The notes below the pieces were generated by a model that saw only the letters and a program-made list of their open reading frames with translations, made no database searches and was not told where the DNA came from. This document shows, piece after piece, positions 38,012-45,244 of a stretch of DNA of 64,000 nt (position 1 is its first letter; the number at the start of each line of letters is the position of its first letter). Position numbers and translations under genes: made by a program. Location of the stretch: the NCBI RefSeq assembly GCF_900103625.1, contig NZ_LT629700.1:372001-436000 (forward strand). Reading direction: 5' to 3'. Origin of the DNA: Corynebacterium mycetoides. Its GTDB lineage: Bacteria; Actinomycetota; Actinomycetes; Mycobacteriales; Mycobacteriaceae.

Positions 38012-38033
38012 CTTTTTGTGCGTGAGCCGGGTC

Positions 38034-38098
38034 CTTGTTCGACCGGAACGTCGCTGAGGGGCCTTTTCAGGGGGTTCCGGGCCGTTCCGGTCGAACTG
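38034..38098. repeat. Inverted-repeat element A after tRNA-Glu copy 1
   Basis: GTTCGACCGGAACG (38037-38050) and its complement CGTTCCGGTCGAAC (38083-38096) flank 32 bases. A related element lies after tRNA-Glu copy 2. The right arm is directly upstream of the panD promoter. Confidence 0.7.
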
Positions 38099-38109
38099 CG
38101 TTTGCGGAC

Positions 38110-38115
38110 TACACT
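38110..38115 (+). promoter_or_regulatory. -10 hexamer TACACT for panD
   Basis: TACACT, 7 bases, then GTG 38123. Used to choose the GTG start of panD. Confidence 0.6.
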
Positions 38116-38122
38116 TGCTGAT

Positions 38123-38539
38123 GTGATCCGCACCATGCTCAAGTCCAAAATCCACCGCGCCACCGTCACGCAGGCGGACCTCCACTATGTCGGCTCGTGC
38201 ACGATCGACGCTGACCTCATGGAAGCCGCCGACATCCTCGAAGGCGAGCAGATTGACGTGGTCGACATCAACAACGGCAACCGGCTCACCACGTATGCCA
38301 TTACGGGGGACCGAGGGAGCGGGGTCATCGGCATCAACGGGGCCGCCGCGCGGCTGATCAACCCCGGCGACCTGGTCATCATCATCGGCTACGCCCAGTA
38401 CGAAGAGAGCGAGCTCGAGGGTTACGCCCCGCGCGTGATCTTCGTGGACGAACACAACCGCCAGCTCGAGCAGGGCGAAGACCCGGCCCACGCGCCACAC
38501 GGCTCCGGCTTGGTGAACCCCAGGCACCCCGATAACTGA
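38123..38539 (+). CDS. panD: Aspartate 1-decarboxylase
   Basis: Pyruvoyl enzyme making beta-alanine for pantothenate and CoA. 138 residues. With the GTG start at 38123 the protein reads (M)[28 protein letters not shown], placing the self-cleavage pair at Gly24-Ser25, exactly as in E. coli PanD; the ATG at 38135 would shift it to 20-21. Other family blocks: [22 protein letters not shown] and the C-terminal HNRQLE. The C-terminal extension of about 12 residues resembles that of C. glutamicum. Downstream, an ATG overlaps its stop (TGATG). Confidence 0.95.
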   Translation: MIRTMLKSKIHRATVTQADLHYVGSCTIDADLMEAADILEGEQIDVVDINNGNRLTTYAITGDRGSGVIGINGAAARLINPGDLVIIIGYAQYEESELEGYAPRVIFVDEHNRQLEQGEDPAHAPHGSGLVNPRHPDN

Positions 38540-38613
38540 TGGCCTACGACTTCAAGAAGGAGCCCGAGAAGATGAGGACGGTCATCCGGCACCCCGTGCG
38601 CCCGGCGCAGTGA
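38539..38613 (+). CDS. Possible small ORF coupled to panD
   Basis: 24 codons, [20 protein letters not shown] and a few more, its ATG overlapping the panD stop as TGATG. No family recognised; the basic N-terminal half could be real or could be the remnant of a lost gene. The stop is the first of three tandem TGA-containing repeats. Confidence 0.3.
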   Translation: MAYDFKKEPEKMRTVIRHPVRPAQ

Positions 38614-38635
38614 CTGCGCAGTGACTGCGCAGTGA
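38605..38635. repeat. 11-base tandem repeat with TGA
   Basis: GCGCAGTGACT, GCGCAGTGACT, GCGCAGTGA. The rest of 38614-38759 contains no gene that I can see. Confidence 0.75.
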
Positions 38636-38759
38636 CGAATGTTCGGCGCCGGGGAATCTGACCTGGGGAAACTGAATAAGGTTCGGCCCCCGGCCCAACA
38701 ATTTTCACCACCACCTCCCGCGCTGCGCGCACCCCCGATATGTGAGACCCTAGGCAGCG

Positions 38760-39953
38760 ATGTCTACGCAACGATCCACAGGAAGCGCCCTCGAGGTGTT
38801 TCTGGTGTTCCTCCGACTGGGCCTGACCTCCTTCGGCGGCCCCACCGCCCACCTCGGCTACTTCCGCGACGAGTTCGTCGGCCGCAGGAAGTGGATGAGC
38901 GAGAAAACCTACGCCGACCTCGTCGCCCTGTGCCAGTTCCTGCCGGGGCCGGCGTCGAGCCAGGTCGGTATGGCCGTCGGCCTCCAGCGCGCCGGGTACG
39001 CGGGGATGGTGGCGGCGTGGTTCGCGTTCACGATGCCGTCGGTAATTGTGCTCGTCGCCTTCGCGCTGGGCGTCGCGGCTCTCGGCGACATCTCCGGGGC
39101 CGGGTGGCTGGTGGGGCTCAAAGCGGCAGCGGTCGCGGTGGTGGCGCACGCGGTGCTGGGCATGGCGCGCTCGCTCATTTCCGGCACAATCCGCGCCGGC
39201 ATAGCGCTGGCGGCGTTCCTGCTGGTCCTCCTGGTGCCGAACCCGTTTGTACAGGTAGGCGCGATCATCGTCGGCATGCTGGCCGGCTACGCCCTGCTGC
39301 AGAGCCCCGAAGTTGATAACGCCGAGACAAGCTTCGCGCCGCGCGTGTCCCGGCAGGTCGCCGTCGTCTGCCTGGCGCTCTTCGCCATCCTGCTCGCCGC
39401 GCTGCCGCTGATCGCGAGCGCCCGCGACAACGTGGCGCTGACCATCATGGACACCTTCTACCGCGCCGGCGCGCTCGTCTTCGGCGGCGGGCACGTCGTG
39501 CTGCCGCTCTTGGAGTCCGCGACGGTGCCCACCGGGCTTGTCGACCACGACACGTTCCTCGCCGGATACGGCGCCGCGCAGGCGGTGCCCGGGCCGCTGT
39601 TCACGTTCGCGTCCTTCCTCGGCGCCTCGTCCCAGGGGGTGCACTGGGCACTGGGTGCTGCGGTGGCCACGATAGCGATCTTCCTGCCCGCGGCGCTGCT
39701 CGTGCTGGGGACCCTTCCGTTTTGGGACGTGCTGCGCCGCCAGCCACAGGCGGCGCGCGCGATCGCCGGCGCGAACGCCGCCGTGGTGGGCATTCTCGCC
39801 GCGGCGCTCTACACCCCCGTGTTCACCGCGGGTGTCACGGGCGTGGCGACGATGGCGGTCGCGGGCGCCGCGTTCACCGCGCTGCTGGCGTGGAAGCTGC
39901 CGGCGTGGGCGGTGGTGATCGGCGCGGCGCTCGTGGGGTGGGCGCTTCTGTAA
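38760..39953 (+). CDS. chrA: Chromate transporter (CHR family, two-domain)
   Basis: 397 residues with two homologous halves, the long CHR type. N-terminal half begins VFLVFLRLGLTSFGGPTAHLGYFRDEFV and has LCQFLPGPASSQVGMAVG; the C-terminal half has RAGALVFGGGHVVLPLLE and AAQAVPGPLFTFASFLGA. Both carry the FGGP/GGGH and PGP motifs of the family. Exports chromate (and perhaps related oxyanions) in known cases. No chrB or regulator is adjacent. Its TAA stop is used as the start of the -10 for the mycolyltransferase gene downstream. Confidence 0.92.
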   Translation: MSTQRSTGSALEVFLVFLRLGLTSFGGPTAHLGYFRDEFVGRRKWMSEKTYADLVALCQFLPGPASSQVGMAVGLQRAGYAGMVAAWFAFTMPSVIVLVAFALGVAALGDISGAGWLVGLKAAAVAVVAHAVLGMARSLISGTIRAGIALAAFLLVLLVPNPFVQVGAIIVGMLAGYALLQSPEVDNAETSFAPRVSRQVAVVCLALFAILLAALPLIASARDNVALTIMDTFYRAGALVFGGGHVVLPLLESATVPTGLVDHDTFLAGYGAAQAVPGPLFTFASFLGASSQGVHWALGAAVATIAIFLPAALLVLGTLPFWDVLRRQPQAARAIAGANAAVVGILAAALYTPVFTAGVTGVATMAVAGAAFTALLAWKLPAWAVVIGAALVGWALL

Positions 39954-39956
39954 GGT
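39951..39956 (+). promoter_or_regulatory. -10 hexamer TAAGGT for mycolyltransferase 1
   Basis: TAAGGT overlaps the chrA stop codon and stands 7 bases before ATG 39964. Confidence 0.55.
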
Positions 39957-39963
39957 GAGGCGC

Positions 39964-41160
39964 ATGAATCGACGCCTCATCACCGCAGCCGCGGCCGCCG
40001 CCCTCGCACTAGCGACAGCCACCCAGAGCGCGGTGGCGCTCTCCGGTCAACCCAGCTCCACGGGCTCGAGCGTGCTGGACGCGTCGAGCCTGCCGTGGGC
40101 GGGTTCGAGCCTGTCGTCCGACATTTCGCCCTTGGCGGTGCCCACCCTGATCGTGGCAACCCTGGGCGGGGGAGTGCTCGGCTCGGCCCTCTACGAGGGA
40201 ATCGGATCCACGGGCTCGGCGCTGAGCTCCGCGCTTACTGACGCCGCGCCAACCTTCCCCGCCGCCGACGCCGCCCCGGCGCAACTGCGCAGCCTGCGGC
40301 ACATCGAAGGCGACGTCTACGAGCTCGTGGTCTGGTCCGGCGCGATGCAGCGCGAAGTGTCCAACGAGATCATCCTCCCGGGCGGTCCGGACAACACGGC
40401 CCCGCGGCCGACGTTCTACCTCATGATGGGCGCGGACGGCGCCGCCGGCGGGCTCAGCTGGCGCACCATGTCCAACTATGAGGAGTTCTTCGCCGGCAAG
40501 AACGTCAACGTGGTCACCCCGCTCGGCTCTGTCTCGTCCATGCAGGCGGACTGGTACCGACCCGACCCCGTCACCGGCACGAACAAGTGGTTGACGTACA
40601 TGACGAGGGAGCTTCCGCCGCTTATCGACGCGACCTTCAACGGCGCCGGTCGCGACGCGATCGCCGGGATCTCCATGTCGGGCGGCCCGGCGATCTCCAT
40701 TGCGTCCTACGATCCGCAGCGCTTCGTCGCCGCGGCGTCGTACTCGGGGTGCCCGTCGACGACGGGGCTGCTCGGCGGGGTGTACGCGTCCTCGGCGGTG
40801 GCCATGAACGGCGGGAATCCCGTCCTGATGTGGGGGCTGCCGGGCAACGAGGCCTGGGTGGCGCACTCTCCCGTCCTGCACCTGGACAACCTGCACAACA
40901 CCACCCTGTTCGTCTCCGCGGCGCAGGGTGTGCCGGGGCCGATTGACGGGATCGACAACTCGTCGCAACGCGTTGGCAACCCGATGCTGATCGAGGGCGC
41001 CTCCTACGCCTGTTCGCTGTACTTCGCCCAGCAGGCTCGGGCGGAGGGGCTAGACGTCACGTGGTACGAAACGGTGGAGGGAACGCACACGTGGGGGCTT
41101 TTTGAGAAACTGATGCGGGAGAGCTGGGGAACCATTGGCCCGGCACTGGGGGTGAACTGA
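39964..41160 (+). CDS. Trehalose corynomycolyltransferase-like esterase (antigen 85 family), copy 1
   Basis: 398 residues, secreted. Signal peptide MNRRLITAAAAAALALATATQ with AVA-like cleavage around residue 27. The alpha/beta-hydrolase core shows the nucleophile elbow GISMSGGPA (Ser), GSVSSMQADWYRPDP, and the catalytic His in EGTHTWGLFEKLM. These enzymes move corynomycolic acids between trehalose and arabinogalactan in the outer mycomembrane. A Cys pair (SGCPST and YACSLY) may form the disulphide common in this family. Start ATG 39964 follows the TAAGGT-N7 pattern. Tandem with copy 2. Confidence 0.88.
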   Translation: MNRRLITAAAAAALALATATQSAVALSGQPSSTGSSVLDASSLPWAGSSLSSDISPLAVPTLIVATLGGGVLGSALYEGIGSTGSALSSALTDAAPTFPAADAAPAQLRSLRHIEGDVYELVVWSGAMQREVSNEIILPGGPDNTAPRPTFYLMMGADGAAGGLSWRTMSNYEEFFAGKNVNVVTPLGSVSSMQADWYRPDPVTGTNKWLTYMTRELPPLIDATFNGAGRDAIAGISMSGGPAISIASYDPQRFVAAASYSGCPSTTGLLGGVYASSAVAMNGGNPVLMWGLPGNEAWVAHSPVLHLDNLHNTTLFVSAAQGVPGPIDGIDNSSQRVGNPMLIEGASYACSLYFAQQARAEGLDVTWYETVEGTHTWGLFEKLMRESWGTIGPALGVN

Positions 41161-41166
41161 TAAAGT
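41161..41166 (+). promoter_or_regulatory. -10 hexamer TAAAGT for mycolyltransferase 2
   Basis: TAAAGT starts right after the stop of copy 1; 7 bases later is GTG 41174, which decides the start over TTG 41168. Confidence 0.55.
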
Positions 41167-41173
41167 TTTGCCC

Positions 41174-42391
41174 GTGAAATTTCATTCCCGCCGCGGTGTG
41201 GCGCTGTGCGTGGCGGCTGCGCTGACAGCCTCCACCGTGACCGCGCCCTCAGCGTCCGCCCGGTCGTCCCAGTCGTCCCTCCTCACCGGCCAGCCGGCGG
41301 ATGCGAACTCGAGCGTCATCGACGCCTCCTCCGTCGCCGCCGCGTTCTCCAGCCTCCGCTCGGACATCCACCCAGTTGCGCTTCCCGCGCTGGTGATCTC
41401 AGCGCTCATGGGGGGCCTTTTGGGTTACCTGTCCTTCGAGCGCTTCGCGTTCCAGGGCAGCTCCCGGCTGGGGTCCAGCACCGTCGACCTGGACAGCACC
41501 TTCCCCGACCCGGACGCCCCGCCGGCGGAGTTCGTGAGTCTGGAGCACGTGCGCGACAACCTGTACACGCTGACCGTCTATTCGCCGTCGATGCAACGCA
41601 ACATCACCAACGACCTCGTCCTGCCCGCCGGCGGCACCGACAACACCACGCCGCGTCCGACCTTCTACCTCCTCGGCGGCGCCGGCGGCGGTGGCTGGAC
41701 GGGGGAGGGTGGCGCGCCCGATTTCTTCCGCGACAAGCTCATCAACGTGGTCACCCCGCGCGGCGCAATCGGATCCCAGCAGGCCGACTGGGCGCAGGAG
41801 GATCCGAAACTGGGCCTGTACAAGTGGACCACGTACCTGACAAAGGAGCTCCCGCCCCTTATCGACGCCACCTTCCACGGCACCGGCAACGACGCCATCG
41901 CCGGGATGTCGATGTCGGGCGGGCCCGCCATGCACATAGCCACCATGGATGACCGGTTCAAGGTGGCGGGCTCCTACTCAAGCTGCCCGTCGACAACGGG
42001 GGTGCTCGGCCAGGCGTTCGCCTCGTCCACCGTGCGCTTCTACGGGGCGGATCCCGCCAACATGTGGGGCAGCTCCGCCGATCCTGCGTGGGCGGCGCAT
42101 TCCCCGATCCTCAATCTCGAAGACATGCGCGACCTGAAACTCTTCGCCGCGGCGTCGCGCGGGGTGCCTCACGAGACCGATCAAGAAGTCAAGGATTCGC
42201 CGGCGCCCCTCCTTGTCGTCGACGAGCAGTTCAACTACACCTGCACGCGCTACTTCGTCGACGAGGCCCGGGAGGCCGGGCTGAGCATCGACTTCTACGA
42301 GTTCGATGAGGGCACGCACAACTGGGGCCTGTTCCGCCGCCAGCTTCGGGAGACGTGGAAGACGATCGGCCCCGCCCTCGGCGTGGAGTGA
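41174..42391 (+). CDS. Trehalose corynomycolyltransferase-like esterase (antigen 85 family), copy 2
   Basis: 405 residues with a signal peptide (MKFHSRRGVALCVAAALTAS, cleavage near SASA). It shares with copy 1 the blocks SVIDASSVAAAF / SVLDASSLPWAG, DNTTPRPTFYL, ELPPLIDATF, the elbow GMSMSGGPA and EGTHNWGLF; identity looks roughly 40-50 per cent. The GTG start at 41174 is chosen from the leaderless pattern; a TTG at 41168 would add two residues. A Gly-rich loop (GGAGGGGWTGEGGAP) is longer than in copy 1. The two probably arose by tandem duplication and each has its own promoter. Confidence 0.88.
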   Translation: MKFHSRRGVALCVAAALTASTVTAPSASARSSQSSLLTGQPADANSSVIDASSVAAAFSSLRSDIHPVALPALVISALMGGLLGYLSFERFAFQGSSRLGSSTVDLDSTFPDPDAPPAEFVSLEHVRDNLYTLTVYSPSMQRNITNDLVLPAGGTDNTTPRPTFYLLGGAGGGGWTGEGGAPDFFRDKLINVVTPRGAIGSQQADWAQEDPKLGLYKWTTYLTKELPPLIDATFHGTGNDAIAGMSMSGGPAMHIATMDDRFKVAGSYSSCPSTTGVLGQAFASSTVRFYGADPANMWGSSADPAWAAHSPILNLEDMRDLKLFAAASRGVPHETDQEVKDSPAPLLVVDEQFNYTCTRYFVDEAREAGLSIDFYEFDEGTHNWGLFRRQLRETWKTIGPALGVE

Positions 42392-42736
42392 CCTGCGCCA
42401 CTACCCCCTACCACCTTGTCGAGCATCACCGCTTAGCTGGGGGTGGTCCGCGACGCGGGTTATAACCAGTTCCGTTTTTGTCCGCACTCTACCCACCCGC
42501 GAGGTGGGGGAGTATGTTCAGTTGTAGCAGGTCAGCAAGGGTAAAACCCGAAAGACCGGCTACGCACACCGCGACCCCGCGGTGAGCGCGCAACGCCCTC
42601 GGAGCTGATTGTTCTCCACAACACTGCGGACGCGGATGCGGGCATGTACCAGCCCGGTCCGACGATACTTTCGCACCAGAACACCCCGGATGCGGCGTTG
42701 ACGCTCACCGCGGGGATTCGCCTGTGACCAGCCGGT
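42392..42736. other. Gene-free stretch with hairpin and a possible coding remnant
   Basis: A hairpin ACTC-CCCACC / GGTGGG-GAGT lies at 42487-42513, without a T run. On the plus strand, 42584-42727 stays open and reads protein-like (includes ELIVLHNTADADAGMYQPGP) to a TGA, but has no start and no recognised family, so it may be a decayed gene. Nothing else seen. Confidence 0.35.
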
Positions 42737-42766
42737 TTGTTGGTTTTCGTGGCGGTGCTTTATGGT
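42737..42766 (+). promoter_or_regulatory. Promoter of tRNA-Glu copy 2
   Basis: TTGTTG (42737-42742), 18-base spacer, TATGGT (42761-42766), 28 bases before the tRNA. Confidence 0.6.
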
Positions 42767-42794
42767 TAACAAGTCGCAAACACAAAGCGAACGC

Positions 42795-42867
42795 GCCCCG
42801 TTCGTCTAGCGGCCTAGGACGTCGCCCTCTCACGGCGGTAACACGGGTTCAAATCCCGTACGGGGTA
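42795..42867 (+). tRNA. tRNA-Glu(CTC), copy 2
   Basis: 73 bases, identical to copy 1 except one D-loop base. Same anticodon CTC, same G-T closing pair in the acceptor. Shares seven further bases at the boundaries but has a different upstream region. Confidence 0.95.
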
Positions 42868-42875
42868 CAGATTGT

Positions 42876-42912
42876 GCGAGGCAGCTGGTTTTTACCAGCT
42901 GCCTCGCTTTTT
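42876..42912 (+). terminator. Terminator after tRNA-Glu copy 2
   Basis: GCGAGGCAGCTGG (42876-42888), loop TTTTTA, CCAGCTGCCTCGC, then TTTTT. Related to the terminator after copy 1. Confidence 0.92.
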
Positions 42913-42917
42913 ATCGA

Positions 42918-42985
42918 CTGTGTTCGACGCGAAGCCAGCTCGGCGGCCATTTACGAGCCCGTGGTCGCGTTCCGGTCGAACACAG
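42918..42985. repeat. Inverted-repeat element B after tRNA-Glu copy 2
   Basis: CTGTGTTCGAC (42918-42928) and GTCGAACACAG (42975-42985) flank 46 bases; the right arm includes CGTTCCGGTCGAAC (42968-42981), identical to the right arm of element A. No gene in 42986-43054. Confidence 0.7.
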
Positions 42986-43054
42986 CCGATCGCATGCTCT
43001 CCGAAAAGCAGCCCACCACACGACGATTTGAAGGGGCGGCGAGCTCGCGGGTGC

Positions 43055-45244
43055 CTAGGTCATCATCACCTTGGTCTGCGCGACCGCCTTGTCCATGCGG
43101 CTGATCGCGTGGCTCAGCCGGTGGCGCAGCCAGAGGCCGAGGGCAAGGAAGGGCAGCGAGAAAAGTACGAGGATGCCGAGGGCACTCCAGAAATCCCAGC
43201 CATAGGTGCCGAAGATGGCGGCGCGCATCGCTCGGATTGAGTAGGTCGCGGGAAGCCACGGGCTAATCCCCTGCACCCAGCCCGGCAGCAGCTGCAGCGG
43301 ATAGGCGCCGCCCGCCGCCGACACCTGAAGCACGAGAATGAGCACACCGATGGCCTTGCCGGCATTGCTCAGAGAAACCACCAACGTATAGCAGATGAGG
43401 TGGAACACCAGGCTCGAGACCCATCCCGCCACCAAGAGGAGGAACGGGTGCGCGGGCTCGATCCCGACATACAGGATGAGCCCCGCCATCAGAAGGGTGG
43501 ACTGGGCTAGCCCGGTGGTGACGAAGGTGAGGTAGCGGCCGAGGTACTTTTGGGCCGCTGTGAGTTGGCTGGGGGCGACCACGTTCTGCTCGATGGAGCT
43601 GTCGTCGGTGCGCACGGCCACCGACGTCAGCAGGGCGCCCACCCACAGGGCGAGCACAGTGTAGAGCGGGGCCATGCCGGCGCCGAAGCTGACGCGTGGG
43701 AAAACACCCTTACGCTCCACCTTGACAGGGTCGACAAGGGCGTCGGCCAGCTGCTCTGGGTGCCGGGAGACGAGGTCGGCCAACTGTGTCAGGTCGCCGT
43801 CGGAGCGCGCCTTGGCAATTGACTGCTGCGCCTCCTGCATCGTCGCCGCGTTGGAGCGCAACGAGTCGGCGGTGTCCCGCAGGTCGTCGCCTGAGGCCGC
43901 CAGGGTGTCGCGCAGTGAACCTGGTCGGTTGGCCAGGGCGGAGGAGACGTTGTCCATGTCCGAGCGGACCTTGTCGACGTCTGCGCGGACGTCGTCCAGC
44001 GAGCCCGACAGCGCCTCGAGGCGGGGGCGGAGCCCCGTGTCGTAGGACGCCCGGGCCGAGTCCATCGCCTCGCGGGCCTGAGCGATGGAGTCCTTGATTG
44101 CCTGGCGCTCCGCATTGTCCCTGCCGCGTCCACCCTGCCCGGCGGCGAGGCGCGCGGCTGCGTCGTTGAGCCGGTCGCGCACGGCCGTCTGACGGGCGAT
44201 GGCGTCGTCCAAGTCACTGATCACCGCGCGCGCCCCCGGCTGGGCGTCGGGGGGTAGCGCCGGGGCAACCTGCCCGCTAATGGTGTCGCGCAGGGCCGTG
44301 TACTGATTTATCTGGACGTCGATGCGCGCGGCGATGTCCGTCAGGCTCGCCGCCGTAGCCTGGGCGGAGGAGGAAGAGTCCGCCAGCAGCTGGTCGACCC
44401 GGTCGCTCACGGTGCTGAAGCTTTCTGAAGTCGCCGCCAGCGCCGCCGCGAGCGCCGCGCCGTCGCCGTTGAGGCCCGCCCCGGCGGCCCCCAGGTCGGC
44501 GGGGCGCACTTGGTCGAGGGAGTCGCCCAGCGCCGCGGAAATCCGCTCAGCGCTGTCGACGAGCGGCACGCTCGACTCGGTGAGGGAGGCGAGAGCATCG
44601 ACGGTGTCGGCGATGGAGAGGAGCTGGTCGCGGGCGCTGGCGGTGCGCTTCTCGATGGAGTCGAGCGCCTGCTGGGTCTCCGCCTCGTTGAAGAAGTCCG
44701 AGGCTGTTTCGATTAGCCCGAAGGACACCTCGCTCAGCGCCCTGGTAAACGACGCGCTAATTTGGGCGCTGACGCCCTGCGCCCCGCTCGAGACGAGCAG
44801 CGGGGAAATGGGGTTCTTTTTCTCGTTGACGTAGAGGTCGATCCGGCTGGGCTCGGAGTTGCCGGCGTAGAAGGTGAACATGTCGTCGCTCAATGTGGGC
44901 GGAAGGACGATCGCGGCGTAGTACTCGCCTGACTTCGCACCCTCAATGGCGTCGTCGGCGTCGGTGATCACCCAGTCCATCGATTTATCGCGGTAAAGCT
45001 GGGAGAGTACCATGTCGCCAACGTTGACGGACAGCGGGGTGAGGTCGCTCGTGTGTCCTTCGTCGGTGTTGGCCACCGCCACCTGGAGGCGCTCCGTATC
45101 GTGGAAGGGGTCCCACGTAGCCAGCACGTTGAACCACGCGAAGAGACAGGGAATGGCGATGAGGCCGACCATGACGATGCCCGCCATGACGTTGGTGTAG
45201 AGACGGCGCAGGTCGTTGTAGGCGATGGAGAAGACGGTTCTCAT
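43055..45244 (-). CDS. YhgE/Pip-domain membrane protein, gene 2 of pair
   Basis: 729 residues of the YhgE/Pip family. One N-terminal TM (IVMVGLIAIPCLFAWFNVL), a large extracellular region with VAVANTDEG and GEYYAAIVLPPTLSDD, long Ala/Ser/Asp-rich coiled-coil (about residues 190-480, many SLRSNAAT-like heptads), and five C-terminal ABC-2-type membrane segments (MAPLYTVLALWVGALLTSVAV to LGLWLRHRL). The fold is the same as in phage-infection protein Pip; role in corynebacteria unknown, possibly export of lipid or envelope components. Its ATG overlaps the stop of gene 1 by 4 bases (ATGA). Confidence 0.85.
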   Translation of the reverse strand: MRTVFSIAYNDLRRLYTNVMAGIVMVGLIAIPCLFAWFNVLATWDPFHDTERLQVAVANTDEGHTSDLTPLSVNVGDMVLSQLYRDKSMDWVITDADDAIEGAKSGEYYAAIVLPPTLSDDMFTFYAGNSEPSRIDLYVNEKKNPISPLLVSSGAQGVSAQISASFTRALSEVSFGLIETASDFFNEAETQQALDSIEKRTASARDQLLSIADTVDALASLTESSVPLVDSAERISAALGDSLDQVRPADLGAAGAGLNGDGAALAAALAATSESFSTVSDRVDQLLADSSSSAQATAASLTDIAARIDVQINQYTALRDTISGQVAPALPPDAQPGARAVISDLDDAIARQTAVRDRLNDAAARLAAGQGGRGRDNAERQAIKDSIAQAREAMDSARASYDTGLRPRLEALSGSLDDVRADVDKVRSDMDNVSSALANRPGSLRDTLAASGDDLRDTADSLRSNAATMQEAQQSIAKARSDGDLTQLADLVSRHPEQLADALVDPVKVERKGVFPRVSFGAGMAPLYTVLALWVGALLTSVAVRTDDSSIEQNVVAPSQLTAAQKYLGRYLTFVTTGLAQSTLLMAGLILYVGIEPAHPFLLLVAGWVSSLVFHLICYTLVVSLSNAGKAIGVLILVLQVSAAGGAYPLQLLPGWVQGISPWLPATYSIRAMRAAIFGTYGWDFWSALGILVLFSLPFLALGLWLRHRLSHAISRMDKAVAQTKVMMT

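Noticed and set aside
38034..38098. LexA (SOS) box at the GTTCGA arms
   Set aside because: Corynebacterial SOS boxes need TCGAA and TTCGA halves a few bases apart; here the arms are 32 or more bases apart and in the wrong arrangement.
42560..42772. 70-residue minus-strand ORF
   Set aside because: Basic, low-complexity and without a ribosome site or promoter; it overlaps the tRNA-Glu promoter.
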